From NCBI GenBank assembly GCA_028287745.1, contig JAQBPB010000071.1, forward strand, positions 17,930 through 81,929: DNA of 64,000 nucleotides. The letters are read 5' to 3'. The notes under the pieces are model-generated. The model was not told the DNA's origin, searched no databases, and saw nothing but the letters and a program-made list of their open reading frames with translations. The position numbers were made by a program, and so were the translations under genes. Positions 55,651 to 64,000 of the stretch are shown here, piece after piece (within the stretch, counting starts at the first letter, position 1; each line of letters begins with the position of its first letter). Source of the DNA: Chloroflexota bacterium. GTDB lineage: Bacteria > Chloroflexota > Chloroflexia > Chloroheliales > Chloroheliaceae.

Positions 55651-57300
55651 ATGCCTGCAAACTTTTCCGAATTAAGCGAACGAATCTTGAAAGGCTACCT
55701 GGAGCTTCACCCTTCACTTGCCCGCTACTACATCGGGTTGCACGAATATGACGGCCGGGTGGCCGATTTAAGCCGCCAGGGGTTGGAACGCTGGGTGGCC
55801 GAAGCCCGGCAGCAACTGGCCGAGCTGGACCGGCTAGACCTTTCCGGTTTCAGCGACCAGGATAAATTTGACGTGGAGTTGCTCCGGCACAACCTGGAGT
55901 CAGGGATTTTCAACCTGGCTGAGTTGCGCGACTGGGAGACCAGCCCCCTTTTCTATGCCGACGGGCTGGCCCTTTTCAGCTACCTGACCCGCAACTACGC
56001 GCCCCTGGAAGAACGTATCGCTGCCCTGACCCGCCACCAGCAGCAAATTCCCGGTTACCTGGCAGTTGCCCGTGAAAACCTTAAACCGCCTTTCGCCCGG
56101 TCCCTGCTGGAAGTTTCGATTATGGCCCTTGAGGGTGAGTTGCGCTTCCGCCAGAACGATGTAAAAACAATTATCCAGTCGCCCGAAATTTCCCCGGCCT
56201 TGCAAAAAGAGAGCGAACAGGCCAACCAGGCCGCCAGCGCCGCCATCCAGGAAATGGTAGATTACCTGAAAGAGCAGCAGTCGCAGGCCCATGACGATTT
56301 TGCGCTGGGCCGCGAAAAGTATGAAAAACTCTTGCGCTACGATGAATTGCTGGATTTACCGCTGGAAAATGTCCTGGCCGCGGGCGAACGCAACCTGGAA
56401 GAAAATTTCGCCAGGCTGAACGCCCTGGCTAAAGAAATTGACCCTGCGTCCGACCTTAAAGAAATCAAAGCTCGCTTCGACAACCAGCATCCTTCGGCCG
56501 CCGAACTAATTCCCTACACCCAGGGTTTGCTGGATAATATCCGGCAATACCTGGTTGCCAAAGACCTCATTACCATTCCTAACGACAACCTGGCAACGGT
56601 GGCCCCAACCCCGGCTTCGCAGCGCTGGAGCTTTGCCAGCATGGCCCCAGCCGGGCCCTTTGAAAAGTCCAACGAAAGCTATTACTTCGTAACTCCACCG
56701 GAAGAAGACTGGTCCCCGGAGCGGATCGAAGACTGGCTGAAAGTCTTTAATTACGGCAACCTGGAAGACATTTCTATCCATGAGGTCTATCCCGGTCACT
56801 TCATCCATTTCCAGCACATTCACCAGGCCCCCAGCCATGTCACCAAAGTATTGCTCATGAGCAGCCCCTGTCACTTCGAAGGGTGGGCCCATTACGCCGA
56901 ACAGATGATGCTGGAAGAAGGCTATGGGAACAATGACCCGGCCATCCGGCTGGCCCAACTGACCTGGGCGATTGTCCGCAATTGCCGCTATGTCGCCAGT
57001 ATCAAGATGCACACCCAGGGCATGAGCATAGAGGAAGCGACGGGGCTATTCACCAAGTATGCCGGTCTGGCGGAAGGCCCGGCCCGGGCCGAAGCCCTGC
57101 GCGGCACCTTTAACCCCGGCTATTTCTCCTATACCCTGGGCAAGCTGATGTTCCTCAAGCTGCGCGAGGATTTAGAAAAGCGCGACGGTGCCAGCTTTAA
57201 TCTCAAAGCCTTCCACGACGCCTGTGTCAGTAACGGCGCGCCCCCGGTGCCGCTGCTGCGCCGCAAACTAATGGGCGAAAATAGCGGGTCGCTTTTATAG
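55651..57300 (+). CDS. DUF885 metallopeptidase-like protein
   Basis: A 549-residue protein of the DUF885 family (possible carboxypeptidases). HEVYPGH (377-383) gives the HExxxxH metal site, and FEGWAHYAEQ about 30 residues on supplies the third ligand Glu. The N-terminal half is helical, with LARYYIGLHEYDGRV near residue 22. No signal peptide, so cytosolic. A strong terminator shared with gyrA follows. Substrate not known. Confidence 0.87.
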   Translation: MPANFSELSERILKGYLELHPSLARYYIGLHEYDGRVADLSRQGLERWVAEARQQLAELDRLDLSGFSDQDKFDVELLRHNLESGIFNLAELRDWETSPLFYADGLALFSYLTRNYAPLEERIAALTRHQQQIPGYLAVARENLKPPFARSLLEVSIMALEGELRFRQNDVKTIIQSPEISPALQKESEQANQAASAAIQEMVDYLKEQQSQAHDDFALGREKYEKLLRYDELLDLPLENVLAAGERNLEENFARLNALAKEIDPASDLKEIKARFDNQHPSAAELIPYTQGLLDNIRQYLVAKDLITIPNDNLATVAPTPASQRWSFASMAPAGPFEKSNESYYFVTPPEEDWSPERIEDWLKVFNYGNLEDISIHEVYPGHFIHFQHIHQAPSHVTKVLLMSSPCHFEGWAHYAEQMMLEEGYGNNDPAIRLAQLTWAIVRNCRYVASIKMHTQGMSIEEATGLFTKYAGLAEGPARAEALRGTFNPGYFSYTLGKLMFLKLREDLEKRDGASFNLKAFHDACVSNGAPPVPLLRRKLMGENSGSLL

Positions 57301-57313
57301 CAAAACCCAATAT

Positions 57314-57355
57314 AAAAGGCCGGATTTACTTTTCAGGGTAAATCCGGCCTTTTTA
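57314..57355. terminator. Bidirectional rho-independent terminator
   Basis: A 16-bp stem (57314-57329 with 57338-57353) and eight-base loop with A- and T-runs, between the convergent DUF885 and gyrA genes. Confidence 0.9.
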
Positions 57356-57365
57356 GTTTTAGGAT

Positions 57366-60065
57366 TTAGGCGAGCGGTTTGTGGCCGTTCCCGTTACCAT
57401 TTACATTGTCATTTTCGTCATCCTCAAGGTCAGGATTATTCGACGGGTCGCCCTCAATCAGGTCCACGAAGTCGGAAGACTCTACCGGGTTAAGCTCATC
57501 GGCGCTGGTGTGCCCGTTGCCGTTGGGGGCGGTCAGGACGTGGCCCTTGCTGTCAATCGGCAGGCGCAGGCTGTCCAGTTCGGTGCCTTTGCCCCGGACC
57601 ATCGCGGCAGCGGCCTGTTCTTCCCGGACAACCGCGACCGAAGCCACGCTGTCGCCCTTACCTTCCTTGAAGGTCATAACCATAACCCCGGAGGTGGACC
57701 GGCCCTGCTGGCTGACGTCGTGGGCCGCGATACGAGTGACCATACCGCTGGTGGTCATCAGCATAATCTCGTCGTTGCCCTTGACTACCCGTGTTGCCAC
57801 AATCTGGCCGCTCTTATCGCTGATGCGCATGGCGATAACGCCCTGCCCATAGCGCCCGTGGGTCGGGAACTCTTCCAGCGGAGTACGCTTGCCGATACCG
57901 TTCGAGGTAATGATCAAGAGGTCAGCGCCCGGATCTACCAGGTCCATACCGACCACGTGATCATTGCTGTTCACCAGGCGGATAGCATTCACCCCGACGG
58001 TATCGCGGCCCATTGGCCGGACCTCGGTCTCGCGGAAGCGAATTGTTTTTCCTTCGGCAGTGGTCATAATCACTTCACCGTTACCGGAAGTTTCCCAGAC
58101 GAAGCTTAATTCGTCATTGTCTTCCAGCCGGATAGCAATCAGGCCGTTAGCCCGGACCGAGGCAAAATCGCCCAGGTTGGTCCGTTTAATCTTACCGTTA
58201 CGGGTCGCCATAATCAGGTATTCCGACTTGGCAAAACCGCTTACCGGCAAGACGCTGGTAATAGTTTCGTTCTGCGTCAGTGAAATCAGGTTGATAATAG
58301 GCAAGCCCTTGGTGGTCCGACCGGAATCGGGTATTTCATGGGCTTTCAACTGGAAGACGCGCCCTTTGTTTGTAAAGAAGAGCAGGCTATCAAGGGTGCT
58401 GCATATAATCGTATGCTTGATTGCATCTTCTTCGCGGGTGGTCATCCCGGTGATACCTTTGCCACCACGGCGCTGGGTCTTGTAGGTGTCGTGGGCTAAC
58501 CGTTTGATATAACCCTTGTTGGTGACAGTGACCAGGATTAGTTCATCCGGGATCAGGTCTTCTACCGAGAAGTCGGACTCAACACCGGCCATAATGGTCG
58601 TCCGGCGGGCATCGCCGAATTTATCCCGCAGCATCTTAAGGTCATCTTTAATCAGACCCAGGATTTTCTCGGGGTGGGCCAGCAGGTCTTCCAGGTAATT
58701 GATATTCTTGCGAATTTCAGTGAACTCATCATCAATCCGCTGGCGTTCCAGGGCGGCCAGGCGGCCTAACTGCATTTCCAGGATAGCGATAGATTGCTCC
58801 TCGCTCAACTGGAAGCCTTCCATCAGGGAAGTCCGGGCAGCGTCACGGCTCTTGGACTGGCGAATAGAATTGATAATCGCGTCAATCTGGTCAATCGCTC
58901 TGAGCAAGCCTTCCAGAATATGGGCCCGGCGGCGAGCTTTATCCAGGTCGAAGCGCGTCCGGCGGCTGATAACAAGCTGCCGCCAGGCGATATGCTCGCG
59001 CAGAATCCGGCGCAGGGTAAGCAGCTTGGGTTCCATACCGTTTTCAACCAGGGCCAGCAAGTTACAGCTAAATGAGGTCTGAAGCTGAGTATACTTGAAG
59101 AGCTGGTTGAGAACCTTTTTAGGCTGGGCATCGCGCTTAAGGTCAATCACCAGGCGGATACCGGTCCGGTCGCTCTCGTTATTCATATCCGAGATACCGT
59201 CCAGCTTGCCATCTTTAACCAGTTCGGCGATGCGCTCCTGCAAGGTCCTCATGCTAACCTGGTAAGGCAGCTCGGTGACGATGATGCTAAAGCGGCCCCG
59301 GTTTTCTTCAACGTGGGCCTTTGCCCGGACGATTATGCGGCCACGCCCGGTCGAATAAGCTTCTTTAATGCCATCCCGGCCCAGAATAATACCGCCGGTC
59401 GGGAAATCTGGCCCCGGCAGGTACTGGATTAGTTCATCAACCGTAGCATCCGGATTGTCAACCAGGTAAATCAGGACATCGCAAATCTCGGTCAGGTTAT
59501 GCGGCGGAATATTGGTCGCCATACCGACCGCGATACCCTGGGCCCCGTTCAGGAGCAAGTTGGGCAGCTTGGCAGGCAAAGCGCTCGGCTGTTGCTCGCT
59601 ACCGTCATAATTCGGTACAAAGTCAACCGTATCTTTATCCAGGTCCTGGAGCAATTCGTCGGCAATAGGCGTCATCCGGGCTTCGGTATACCGTGAGGCC
59701 GCGGCCGGGTCGTCTTCAATTGAACCAAAGTTTCCTTGCCCATCAATCAACAGATAGCGTAAAGAAAAATCCTGGGCCATACGGACCATGGTTTCATAAA
59801 TGGAAGAGTCACCGTGGGGGTGATATTTACCCATCACGTCACCGACAATACGGGCGCTCTTGCGATAAGGCCCATTGAAGCGGTAATTATTTTCGGACAT
59901 CGAGTAGAGGATGCGCCGTTGCACCGGCTTGAGGCCATCGCGCACATCCGGCAAAGCTCGCTGGACAATTACACTCATAGCATAGTCCAGGTAGGCGGTA
60001 CGCATTTCCTGGTCAATGTCTACTACTCGTATATTGCCTAAATTGCCGTTATCGCCGATTTCCAT
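57366..60065 (-). CDS. gyrA: DNA gyrase subunit A
   Basis: An 899-residue type IIA topoisomerase subunit. Catalytic Tyr126 lies in RYTEARM. The quinolone pocket [10 protein letters not shown] has Ser87 and Glu91, the usual sensitive form. The C-terminal pinwheel contains the GyrA box QRRGGKGI, which separates gyrase from topoisomerase IV. The last ~50 residues are acidic and Asn/Gly-rich. An in-frame ATG at 60104 adds 13 residues; I prefer 60065, with GAAGGGAAG upstream and a canonical N-terminus. gyrB is not in the window. Confidence 0.97.
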   Translation of the reverse strand: MEIGDNGNLGNIRVVDIDQEMRTAYLDYAMSVIVQRALPDVRDGLKPVQRRILYSMSENNYRFNGPYRKSARIVGDVMGKYHPHGDSSIYETMVRMAQDFSLRYLLIDGQGNFGSIEDDPAAASRYTEARMTPIADELLQDLDKDTVDFVPNYDGSEQQPSALPAKLPNLLLNGAQGIAVGMATNIPPHNLTEICDVLIYLVDNPDATVDELIQYLPGPDFPTGGIILGRDGIKEAYSTGRGRIIVRAKAHVEENRGRFSIIVTELPYQVSMRTLQERIAELVKDGKLDGISDMNNESDRTGIRLVIDLKRDAQPKKVLNQLFKYTQLQTSFSCNLLALVENGMEPKLLTLRRILREHIAWRQLVISRRTRFDLDKARRRAHILEGLLRAIDQIDAIINSIRQSKSRDAARTSLMEGFQLSEEQSIAILEMQLGRLAALERQRIDDEFTEIRKNINYLEDLLAHPEKILGLIKDDLKMLRDKFGDARRTTIMAGVESDFSVEDLIPDELILVTVTNKGYIKRLAHDTYKTQRRGGKGITGMTTREEDAIKHTIICSTLDSLLFFTNKGRVFQLKAHEIPDSGRTTKGLPIINLISLTQNETITSVLPVSGFAKSEYLIMATRNGKIKRTNLGDFASVRANGLIAIRLEDNDELSFVWETSGNGEVIMTTAEGKTIRFRETEVRPMGRDTVGVNAIRLVNSNDHVVGMDLVDPGADLLIITSNGIGKRTPLEEFPTHGRYGQGVIAMRISDKSGQIVATRVVKGNDEIMLMTTSGMVTRIAAHDVSQQGRSTSGVMVMTFKEGKGDSVASVAVVREEQAAAAMVRGKGTELDSLRLPIDSKGHVLTAPNGNGHTSADELNPVESSDFVDLIEGDPSNNPDLEDDENDNVNGNGNGHKPLA

Positions 60066-60119
60066 AAAGGTGTAACTTCCCTTCTCTGCTTTCTCATATA
60101 ACAATACTTTAACTGATAT

Positions 60120-60148
60120 ATTATACTATTTTTTAACCAAAAACTCAA
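60120..60148 (-). promoter_or_regulatory. Sigma-70-type promoter of gyrA
   Basis: On the minus strand TTGAGT (60148-60143) and TATAAT (60125-60120), 17 bases apart. Confidence 0.65.
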
Positions 60149-60307
60149 GAAATCGAACATTTGATAGAAATTTTTTATCCCATCCCAATGGGGTAAATAA
60201 AATACCCAAAATGGATTTTGTTCTAATTTTAATATTGGCACAAATTATATATTCTTTTTGGGCTAAACCGGCCGGTATTTTGCCAATCGGCTTTGCCCCA
60301 AATAAAC

Positions 60308-60336
60308 TTCAACCGGGCGATACAGTATGCTATACT
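60308..60336 (+). promoter_or_regulatory. Possible promoter of the nucleoside kinase gene
   Basis: TTCAAC (60308-60313) and TATACT (60331-60336), 17 bases apart; the -10 is good, the -35 weak. Confidence 0.4.
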
Positions 60337-60409
60337 GCCCTCTAGCAGTAGTTGGGAAGCTAAATCTACCGGGCTTTTTTTAAACCAGACGTAATAATCG
60401 GGGAAAACC

Positions 60410-61048
60410 GTGGCGCTTTATATCACTCTTTGTGGCAACATTGGAGTAGGCAAGACCACCCTGGCCGGGATTATGGCCGAACGCTGGCGCTGGCAGTTGT
60501 TCCAGGAATCGGTCGAAGACCATCCCTACCTGGCGGATTACTATGCCGACCGGCCCCGCTGGGCCCTGCCCAGCCAGTTGGTCTTCCTGGAAAAGACTTT
60601 TCGCCAGCAACTTACTATCACACGGGGTGAGGTTAACGCTATCCAGGAAAGAAGCGCCGCCGAAAATTATATGGTCTTTGGCCGGACCCTCTTCGAAGAA
60701 GGCATTTTGTCGCAGCGCGAATTCGGCACCCTCAGCGACCTTTATTATCTGCTGGAAGACGCCGTCCGCCCAGCCGACCTGCTGGTCTACCTGAGCGCCA
60801 GCGAGGATACCCTCTTAAACCGGATTGCCCTGCGCGGCCGAAGCTACGAAACCGGTGGGGTAGACCGGGAATACCTGGGTGCCCTCAATCGCTCCTACGA
60901 CCGGTTTTTCGCCGAATACCAGATTGGCCCAAAGCTGGAAATCAATATGAATGATTTTGATATTGCCCTGCGCCCGGCCGATACCGAAGCCGTCCTGCGC
61001 CTGATTGCCGAGGCGACCGGCTATAACCCAGACCTGGTGCTATTTTAG
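60410..61048 (+). CDS. Deoxynucleoside kinase
   Basis: A 212-residue kinase of the dNK/dCK/dGK family. P-loop GNIGVGKTT (9-17), catalytic Glu33 in FQESVE, and the ERS motif (80-82). RIALRGRSYE later on resembles the lid region (RIxxRGRxxE). It phosphorylates deoxynucleosides for salvage; base specificity is unclear. GTG start with GGGG upstream. The LigD-type polymerase gene begins 12 bases after its stop, so both are co-transcribed. Thymidine kinase is separate at 30814. Confidence 0.9.
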   Translation: MALYITLCGNIGVGKTTLAGIMAERWRWQLFQESVEDHPYLADYYADRPRWALPSQLVFLEKTFRQQLTITRGEVNAIQERSAAENYMVFGRTLFEEGILSQREFGTLSDLYYLLEDAVRPADLLVYLSASEDTLLNRIALRGRSYETGGVDREYLGALNRSYDRFFAEYQIGPKLEINMNDFDIALRPADTEAVLRLIAEATGYNPDLVLF

Positions 61049-61060
61049 GGGGGTACTATT

Positions 61061-62068
61061 TTGGATATGGTTAGCCGTAAAACTTTCCTGGCCGGAAAAG
61101 AACGGACCGGTGGGGTGGAACTGGAGCTAGACCCTGCTACCACGGTTGAATTGACGCACCTGGAAAAAGTCTACTGGCCTGACGAAGGCATCACTAAAAT
61201 TGACCTCTTGCGCTACTATCTGGAGGTTGCCGGGTATATCATGCCCTATTTGCAGGACCGCCCGGCTATCCTCAAGCGCTACCCGAACGGCATCCGGCCC
61301 CTAACGGCAAATGCTGAATCTACCCTCCGCGACCGGGGAACCGACTTCAGGACCAGGGATGGCGGTTTCTTCCAACAAAATGTAGACCCGGAAACCGCCC
61401 CGTCTTTTCTCAAGACCATCCTGCTAACACCCGTGGAAACTACTCGCCCGGTCAACTATGCGGTCTATAGCAACCTCGCCAGCTTGCTTTATTTGACCAA
61501 TCTCGGCACCATCGCCCATAACCCCTGGCACTCCCGCCTGGATAGCCTGGACCAGCCGGATTACATTGTGTTTGACCTTGACCCACACAAGGCTCCCTTC
61601 GAAAATGTCCGGCAACTGGCCCTGGCCGTGCGCAACACTCTAAAAGAAGAAGCTAACCTGGCCTGTTTTATTAAAACTTCCGGGTCGAGTGGGCTGCACC
61701 TTTTTGTGCCGCTTGAGGCCGGGCGCTACTCTTACCAGGAAGCAGCCGCTTTTGCCGAAAAGTTTTCCCAACTGGTGGTCAGCCGCAATCCTGAAATAGC
61801 GACCCTGGAGCGGCGGCTTACCGACCGGAAGGTCCACCAGGTATACCTGGATTGGCTGCAAAATGCGCGAGGAAAAGCCGTGGCCGCCGCTTACACGGTA
61901 CGGGCCAAACCGGGCGCTACGGTAAGCATGCCCCTGGAATGGCAGCAAGTAGAGCAAGGAAACTTTAAACTGGCCGATTTCACGATTGAAACCGTCCCGG
62001 CCCTGCTGAAGAAAAAAGGCGATCTCTGGGAGAACCTTTTCAAGTCACCTCAAACTTTGCCTGATTGA
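61061..62068 (+). CDS. LigD-type NHEJ polymerase domain protein (stand-alone)
   Basis: A 335-residue archaeo-eukaryotic primase-type polymerase like the Pol domain of LigD. Metal ligands Asp172 and Asp174 in VFDLDP and Asp264 in YLDWLQNARGK are intact, as is SGSSGLHLFVPL. GAT VSMPLEW near the end matches the LigD VSxPLxW motif. No ligase or nuclease domain is fused, and no Ku gene lies in the window. TTG start with GGGGGG seven bases upstream (ATG 61067 is the alternative). Likely fills ends during break repair. Confidence 0.9.
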   Translation: MDMVSRKTFLAGKERTGGVELELDPATTVELTHLEKVYWPDEGITKIDLLRYYLEVAGYIMPYLQDRPAILKRYPNGIRPLTANAESTLRDRGTDFRTRDGGFFQQNVDPETAPSFLKTILLTPVETTRPVNYAVYSNLASLLYLTNLGTIAHNPWHSRLDSLDQPDYIVFDLDPHKAPFENVRQLALAVRNTLKEEANLACFIKTSGSSGLHLFVPLEAGRYSYQEAAAFAEKFSQLVVSRNPEIATLERRLTDRKVHQVYLDWLQNARGKAVAAAYTVRAKPGATVSMPLEWQQVEQGNFKLADFTIETVPALLKKKGDLWENLFKSPQTLPD

Positions 62069-62461
62069 GATACCTGAAACTTGCTAATTAGCAAGACAAT
62101 TTTTATTTTTTAAGTTAAAATAGGCTTATTATTTCTCACAAACCGGGTTGCCCTGTTACAACCAAAGATATTCCTGTGTCAGCCGGGGTGAGGACATGTC
62201 CGTTCGAAAAGTACCTGTTTTCTAATAATATTCTGATAAAATCGGTTAAATTTTGGGTTTCGATAATTTTGTTTTATGCTAAAATTAGGACACAAATTTT
62301 TGGGTTTTAATCCATTCATAAAATTCTAATCTAGGTCAAATTAGCTATAGTTTAACTGGTTTGTTTTGCATTAGAATGTAACAATCAAAGCCATTAGAGG
62401 CCTTTTCATATTTTGCCGACCGCCAGGAAAAGTAAACAAACTGGAGAAACGAAAGAAACAT
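62069..62461. other. AT-rich intergenic region upstream of the HAMP-array gene
   Basis: About 390 bases without a credible gene. A ten-base palindrome GGACATGTCC lies at 62192-62201. TTATGCTAAAAT near 62274 may be a -10 region, but no convincing -35 pairs with it. Confidence 0.45.
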
Positions 62462-63949
62462 ATGCCTACAGCAACCGTAAGCAACGACGAACTTGATGCT
62501 AAAGTATTACTCAAGGTCCTAACCTCAGTCAAAAAAGGGGACTTCACGGTGCGGTTGCCAGACGACCACACCGGTATATCCGGGAAAATTGCCGATACGC
62601 TTAACGACATCATTGAATTAAACCAGCGCATGAGCAAAGAACTGGAACGGATCGGCACCGTCGTTGGTAAAGAGGGTAAGATAACCCAGCGGGCTTCTCT
62701 TGGCGAAGCCGGCGGCTCCTGGGGCGGCTGTGTTGAATCGGTAAATACCCTGATTGGCGGGTTGGTCCAGCCTACCACCGAAGTTACCCGGGTTATCGGG
62801 GCGGTGGCTAAAGGCGACCTCTCCCAGAATATGGTAATGGAAATCGACGGGCAACCTCTTAAAGGCGAATTTCTCCGGACGGCTAATATCGTAAATACAA
62901 TGGTGGACCAGCTCGGCTCGTTTGCTTCGGAAGTAACCCGCGTGGCCCGTGAGGTAGGTACCGAAGGTAAACTTGGGGGCCAGGCCCAGGTCAAAGGCGT
63001 TTCAGGTACCTGGAAAGACCTCACCGACAATGTAAACCTGATGGCCGGAAACCTGACCGGCCAGGTTCGTAATATCGCCGAAGTGACCACTGCGGTCGCT
63101 AACGGTGACCTTTCCAAAAAGATTACGGTTGATGTAAAAGGCGAAATCCTCGAACTTAAAATCACCATCAACACGATGGTTGACCAGCTTAACTCATTTG
63201 CTTCAGAAGTAACCCGCGTGGCCGGGGAAGTCGGTACCGAAGGTAAACTGGGCGGCCAGGCCCAGGTCAAAGGCGTCGCCGGGGTCTGGAAGGACCTGAC
63301 CGACAACGTGAACTATATGGCCGGGAACCTGACCGGCCAGGTCCGTAACATCGCTGAAGTTACTACCGCCGTCGCTAACGGCAATCTTTCCAAGAAAATC
63401 ACCGTAGACGTTAAGGGCGAGATTTTAGAGTTGAAAAACACCATCAACACGATGGTGGACCAGCTAAGCTCATTTGCCTCAGAAGTAACCCGCGTGGCCC
63501 GTGAAGTAGGCACGGAAGGCAAGCTGGGCGGTCAGGCCCTTGTACCGGGTGTAGGTGGCGTCTGGAAAGACCTCACCGACAATGTGAACTATATGGCCGG
63601 AAACCTGACCGGCCAGGTGCGTAACATCGCCGAAGTTACTACCGCCGTCGCTAATGGCGACCTCTCCAAGAAAATCACCGTCGACGTTAAAGGCGAAATT
63701 CTCGAACTTAAGAACACTATCAATACGATGGTGGACCAACTGAACGGCTTTGCTTCAGAAGTAACCCGTGTGGCCCGCGAGGTAGGCACGGAGGGTAACC
63801 TTGGTGGGCAAGCTGATGTCAAGGGAGTTTCGGGTGTCTGGAAAGATTTAACCGATAACGTAAACCTGATGTCCGTGAACCTGACCGGACTATTACGTAA
63901 AATTGCTGACGTCACTACCGCCGTCGCTAATGGCGACCTCTCCAAGTAG
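62462..63949 (+). CDS. Tandem HAMP-domain signalling protein, N-terminal part (in-frame TAG; probably continues past window)
   Basis: The open part is 495 residues: a short N-terminus, a first HAMP-like unit ([23 protein letters not shown]), a divergent unit, then near-identical 92-residue HAMP repeats ([21 protein letters not shown] ... [15 protein letters not shown]). This is the N-terminal half of HAMP-array hybrid histidine kinases (Nik1/group III-like), which normally go on to GAF, HisKA, HATPase and receiver domains. A TAG at 63947-63949 interrupts the next repeat where AAG or AAA stands in the others. The frame is open again to the edge. GGAG lies upstream of the ATG. Confidence 0.8.
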   Translation: MPTATVSNDELDAKVLLKVLTSVKKGDFTVRLPDDHTGISGKIADTLNDIIELNQRMSKELERIGTVVGKEGKITQRASLGEAGGSWGGCVESVNTLIGGLVQPTTEVTRVIGAVAKGDLSQNMVMEIDGQPLKGEFLRTANIVNTMVDQLGSFASEVTRVAREVGTEGKLGGQAQVKGVSGTWKDLTDNVNLMAGNLTGQVRNIAEVTTAVANGDLSKKITVDVKGEILELKITINTMVDQLNSFASEVTRVAGEVGTEGKLGGQAQVKGVAGVWKDLTDNVNYMAGNLTGQVRNIAEVTTAVANGNLSKKITVDVKGEILELKNTINTMVDQLSSFASEVTRVAREVGTEGKLGGQALVPGVGGVWKDLTDNVNYMAGNLTGQVRNIAEVTTAVANGDLSKKITVDVKGEILELKNTINTMVDQLNGFASEVTRVAREVGTEGNLGGQADVKGVSGVWKDLTDNVNLMSVNLTGLLRKIADVTTAVANGDLSK

Positions 63950-64000
63950 ATTACGGTAGACGTTAAAGGCGAAATCCTCGAACTTAAGTACACCATCAAT
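62900..64000 (+). repeat. 276-bp tandem repeat encoding 92-residue HAMP units
   Basis: The block beginning ATGGTGGACCA recurs at 62900, 63176, 63452 and 63728, exactly 276 bases apart, with high DNA identity. The fourth copy is the most divergent ([12 protein letters not shown] in place of [12 protein letters not shown]). Confidence 0.9.

Larger units (their letters stand above)
60066..60409. other. AT-rich intergenic region between gyrA and the nucleoside kinase
   Basis: About 340 bases with divergent promoters: gyrA at 60120-60148 and the kinase at 60308-60336. No reading frame of note. Confidence 0.6.

Noticed and set aside
57381..58109. 242-codon plus-strand frame
   Set aside because: Antisense to gyrA, which is unmistakable here.
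62192..62201. GGACATGTCC palindrome as an operator
   Set aside because: A ten-base palindrome once in AT-rich DNA is not enough evidence; no second site seen.

Overview
The window is 64 kb of a gene-dense bacterial chromosome. The best guess is a member of the Chloroflexota (moderate confidence; class not determinable from the sequence). Reasons: a Ser/Thr kinase and lipoproteins with long Pro/Thr linkers, a DUF3618 plus holin-like envelope operon, a stand-alone LigD-type polymerase, zinc-type L28 and L31, an Asp23-FakA-FakB block, a HAMP-array protein, GC-rich genes split by AT-rich spacers, and many TTG starts. Almost everything is chromosomal housekeeping or accessory metabolism. I see no phage, transposase, CRISPR array, tRNA or rRNA.

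Layout. 1-4.7 kb: partial alpha/beta hydrolase, a DrrAB-like ABC exporter and an MFS transporter. 5-9.2 kb: a Ser/Thr kinase fused to a beta-lactamase-like domain, followed by an anchored M1 metallopeptidase. 9.2-11.7 kb: S20, a methyltransferase and an FMN 2-hydroxyacid oxidase. 12.1-15 kb: a three-gene envelope operon of low-complexity, repeat-rich proteins. 15.1-22.8 kb: glycosyltransferase coupled to a dipeptide epimerase, a soluble sensor kinase, a WD40 lipoprotein and a small membrane protein. 22.8-26.1 kb: zinc-ribbon protein, threonine/serine dehydratase, M20 peptidase and a DtxR/IdeR-type regulator. 26.1-29.4 kb: a non-coding stretch with an inverted-repeat element, three small-molecule enzyme-like genes, and a second empty stretch.

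29.4-33.8 kb: consensus promoter and structured leader, then rplU-rpmA-rpmE, thymidine kinase and two overlapping GT4 glycosyltransferases. 33.8-42.7 kb, all minus strand: coiled-coil protein, HDAC-like deacetylase, enolase, HIT protein, YjbQ, ThpR, DegV/FakB, FakA-like and Asp23. 42.7-48.6 kb: rpmB, an ECF sigma factor with a membrane partner, a two-component system and an Fpg/Nei glycosylase. 48.8-53.4 kb: a MacAB-like exporter with a very long adaptor. 53.6-62.1 kb: old-yellow-enzyme reductase, 3-methyladenine glycosylase, DUF885 protein, gyrA, deoxynucleoside kinase and LigD-type polymerase. 62.5 kb to the edge: tandem HAMP array broken by an in-frame TAG just before the window ends.

Three themes recur. 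First, envelope sensing and maintenance: the kinase-lactamase fusion, the DUF3618 operon, the ECF pair, the two-component system and the MacAB exporter. Second, DNA repair and nucleotide salvage: Nei, AAG, LigD-Pol, tdk and dNK. Third, ribosomal protein genes with recognisable promoters. The most unusual items are the kinase-lactamase fusion, the 11-mer-repeat operon, the long adaptor, a perfect 19-bp hairpin at 23.1 kb, a MITE-like inverted repeat at 26.5 kb and the structured rplU leader.
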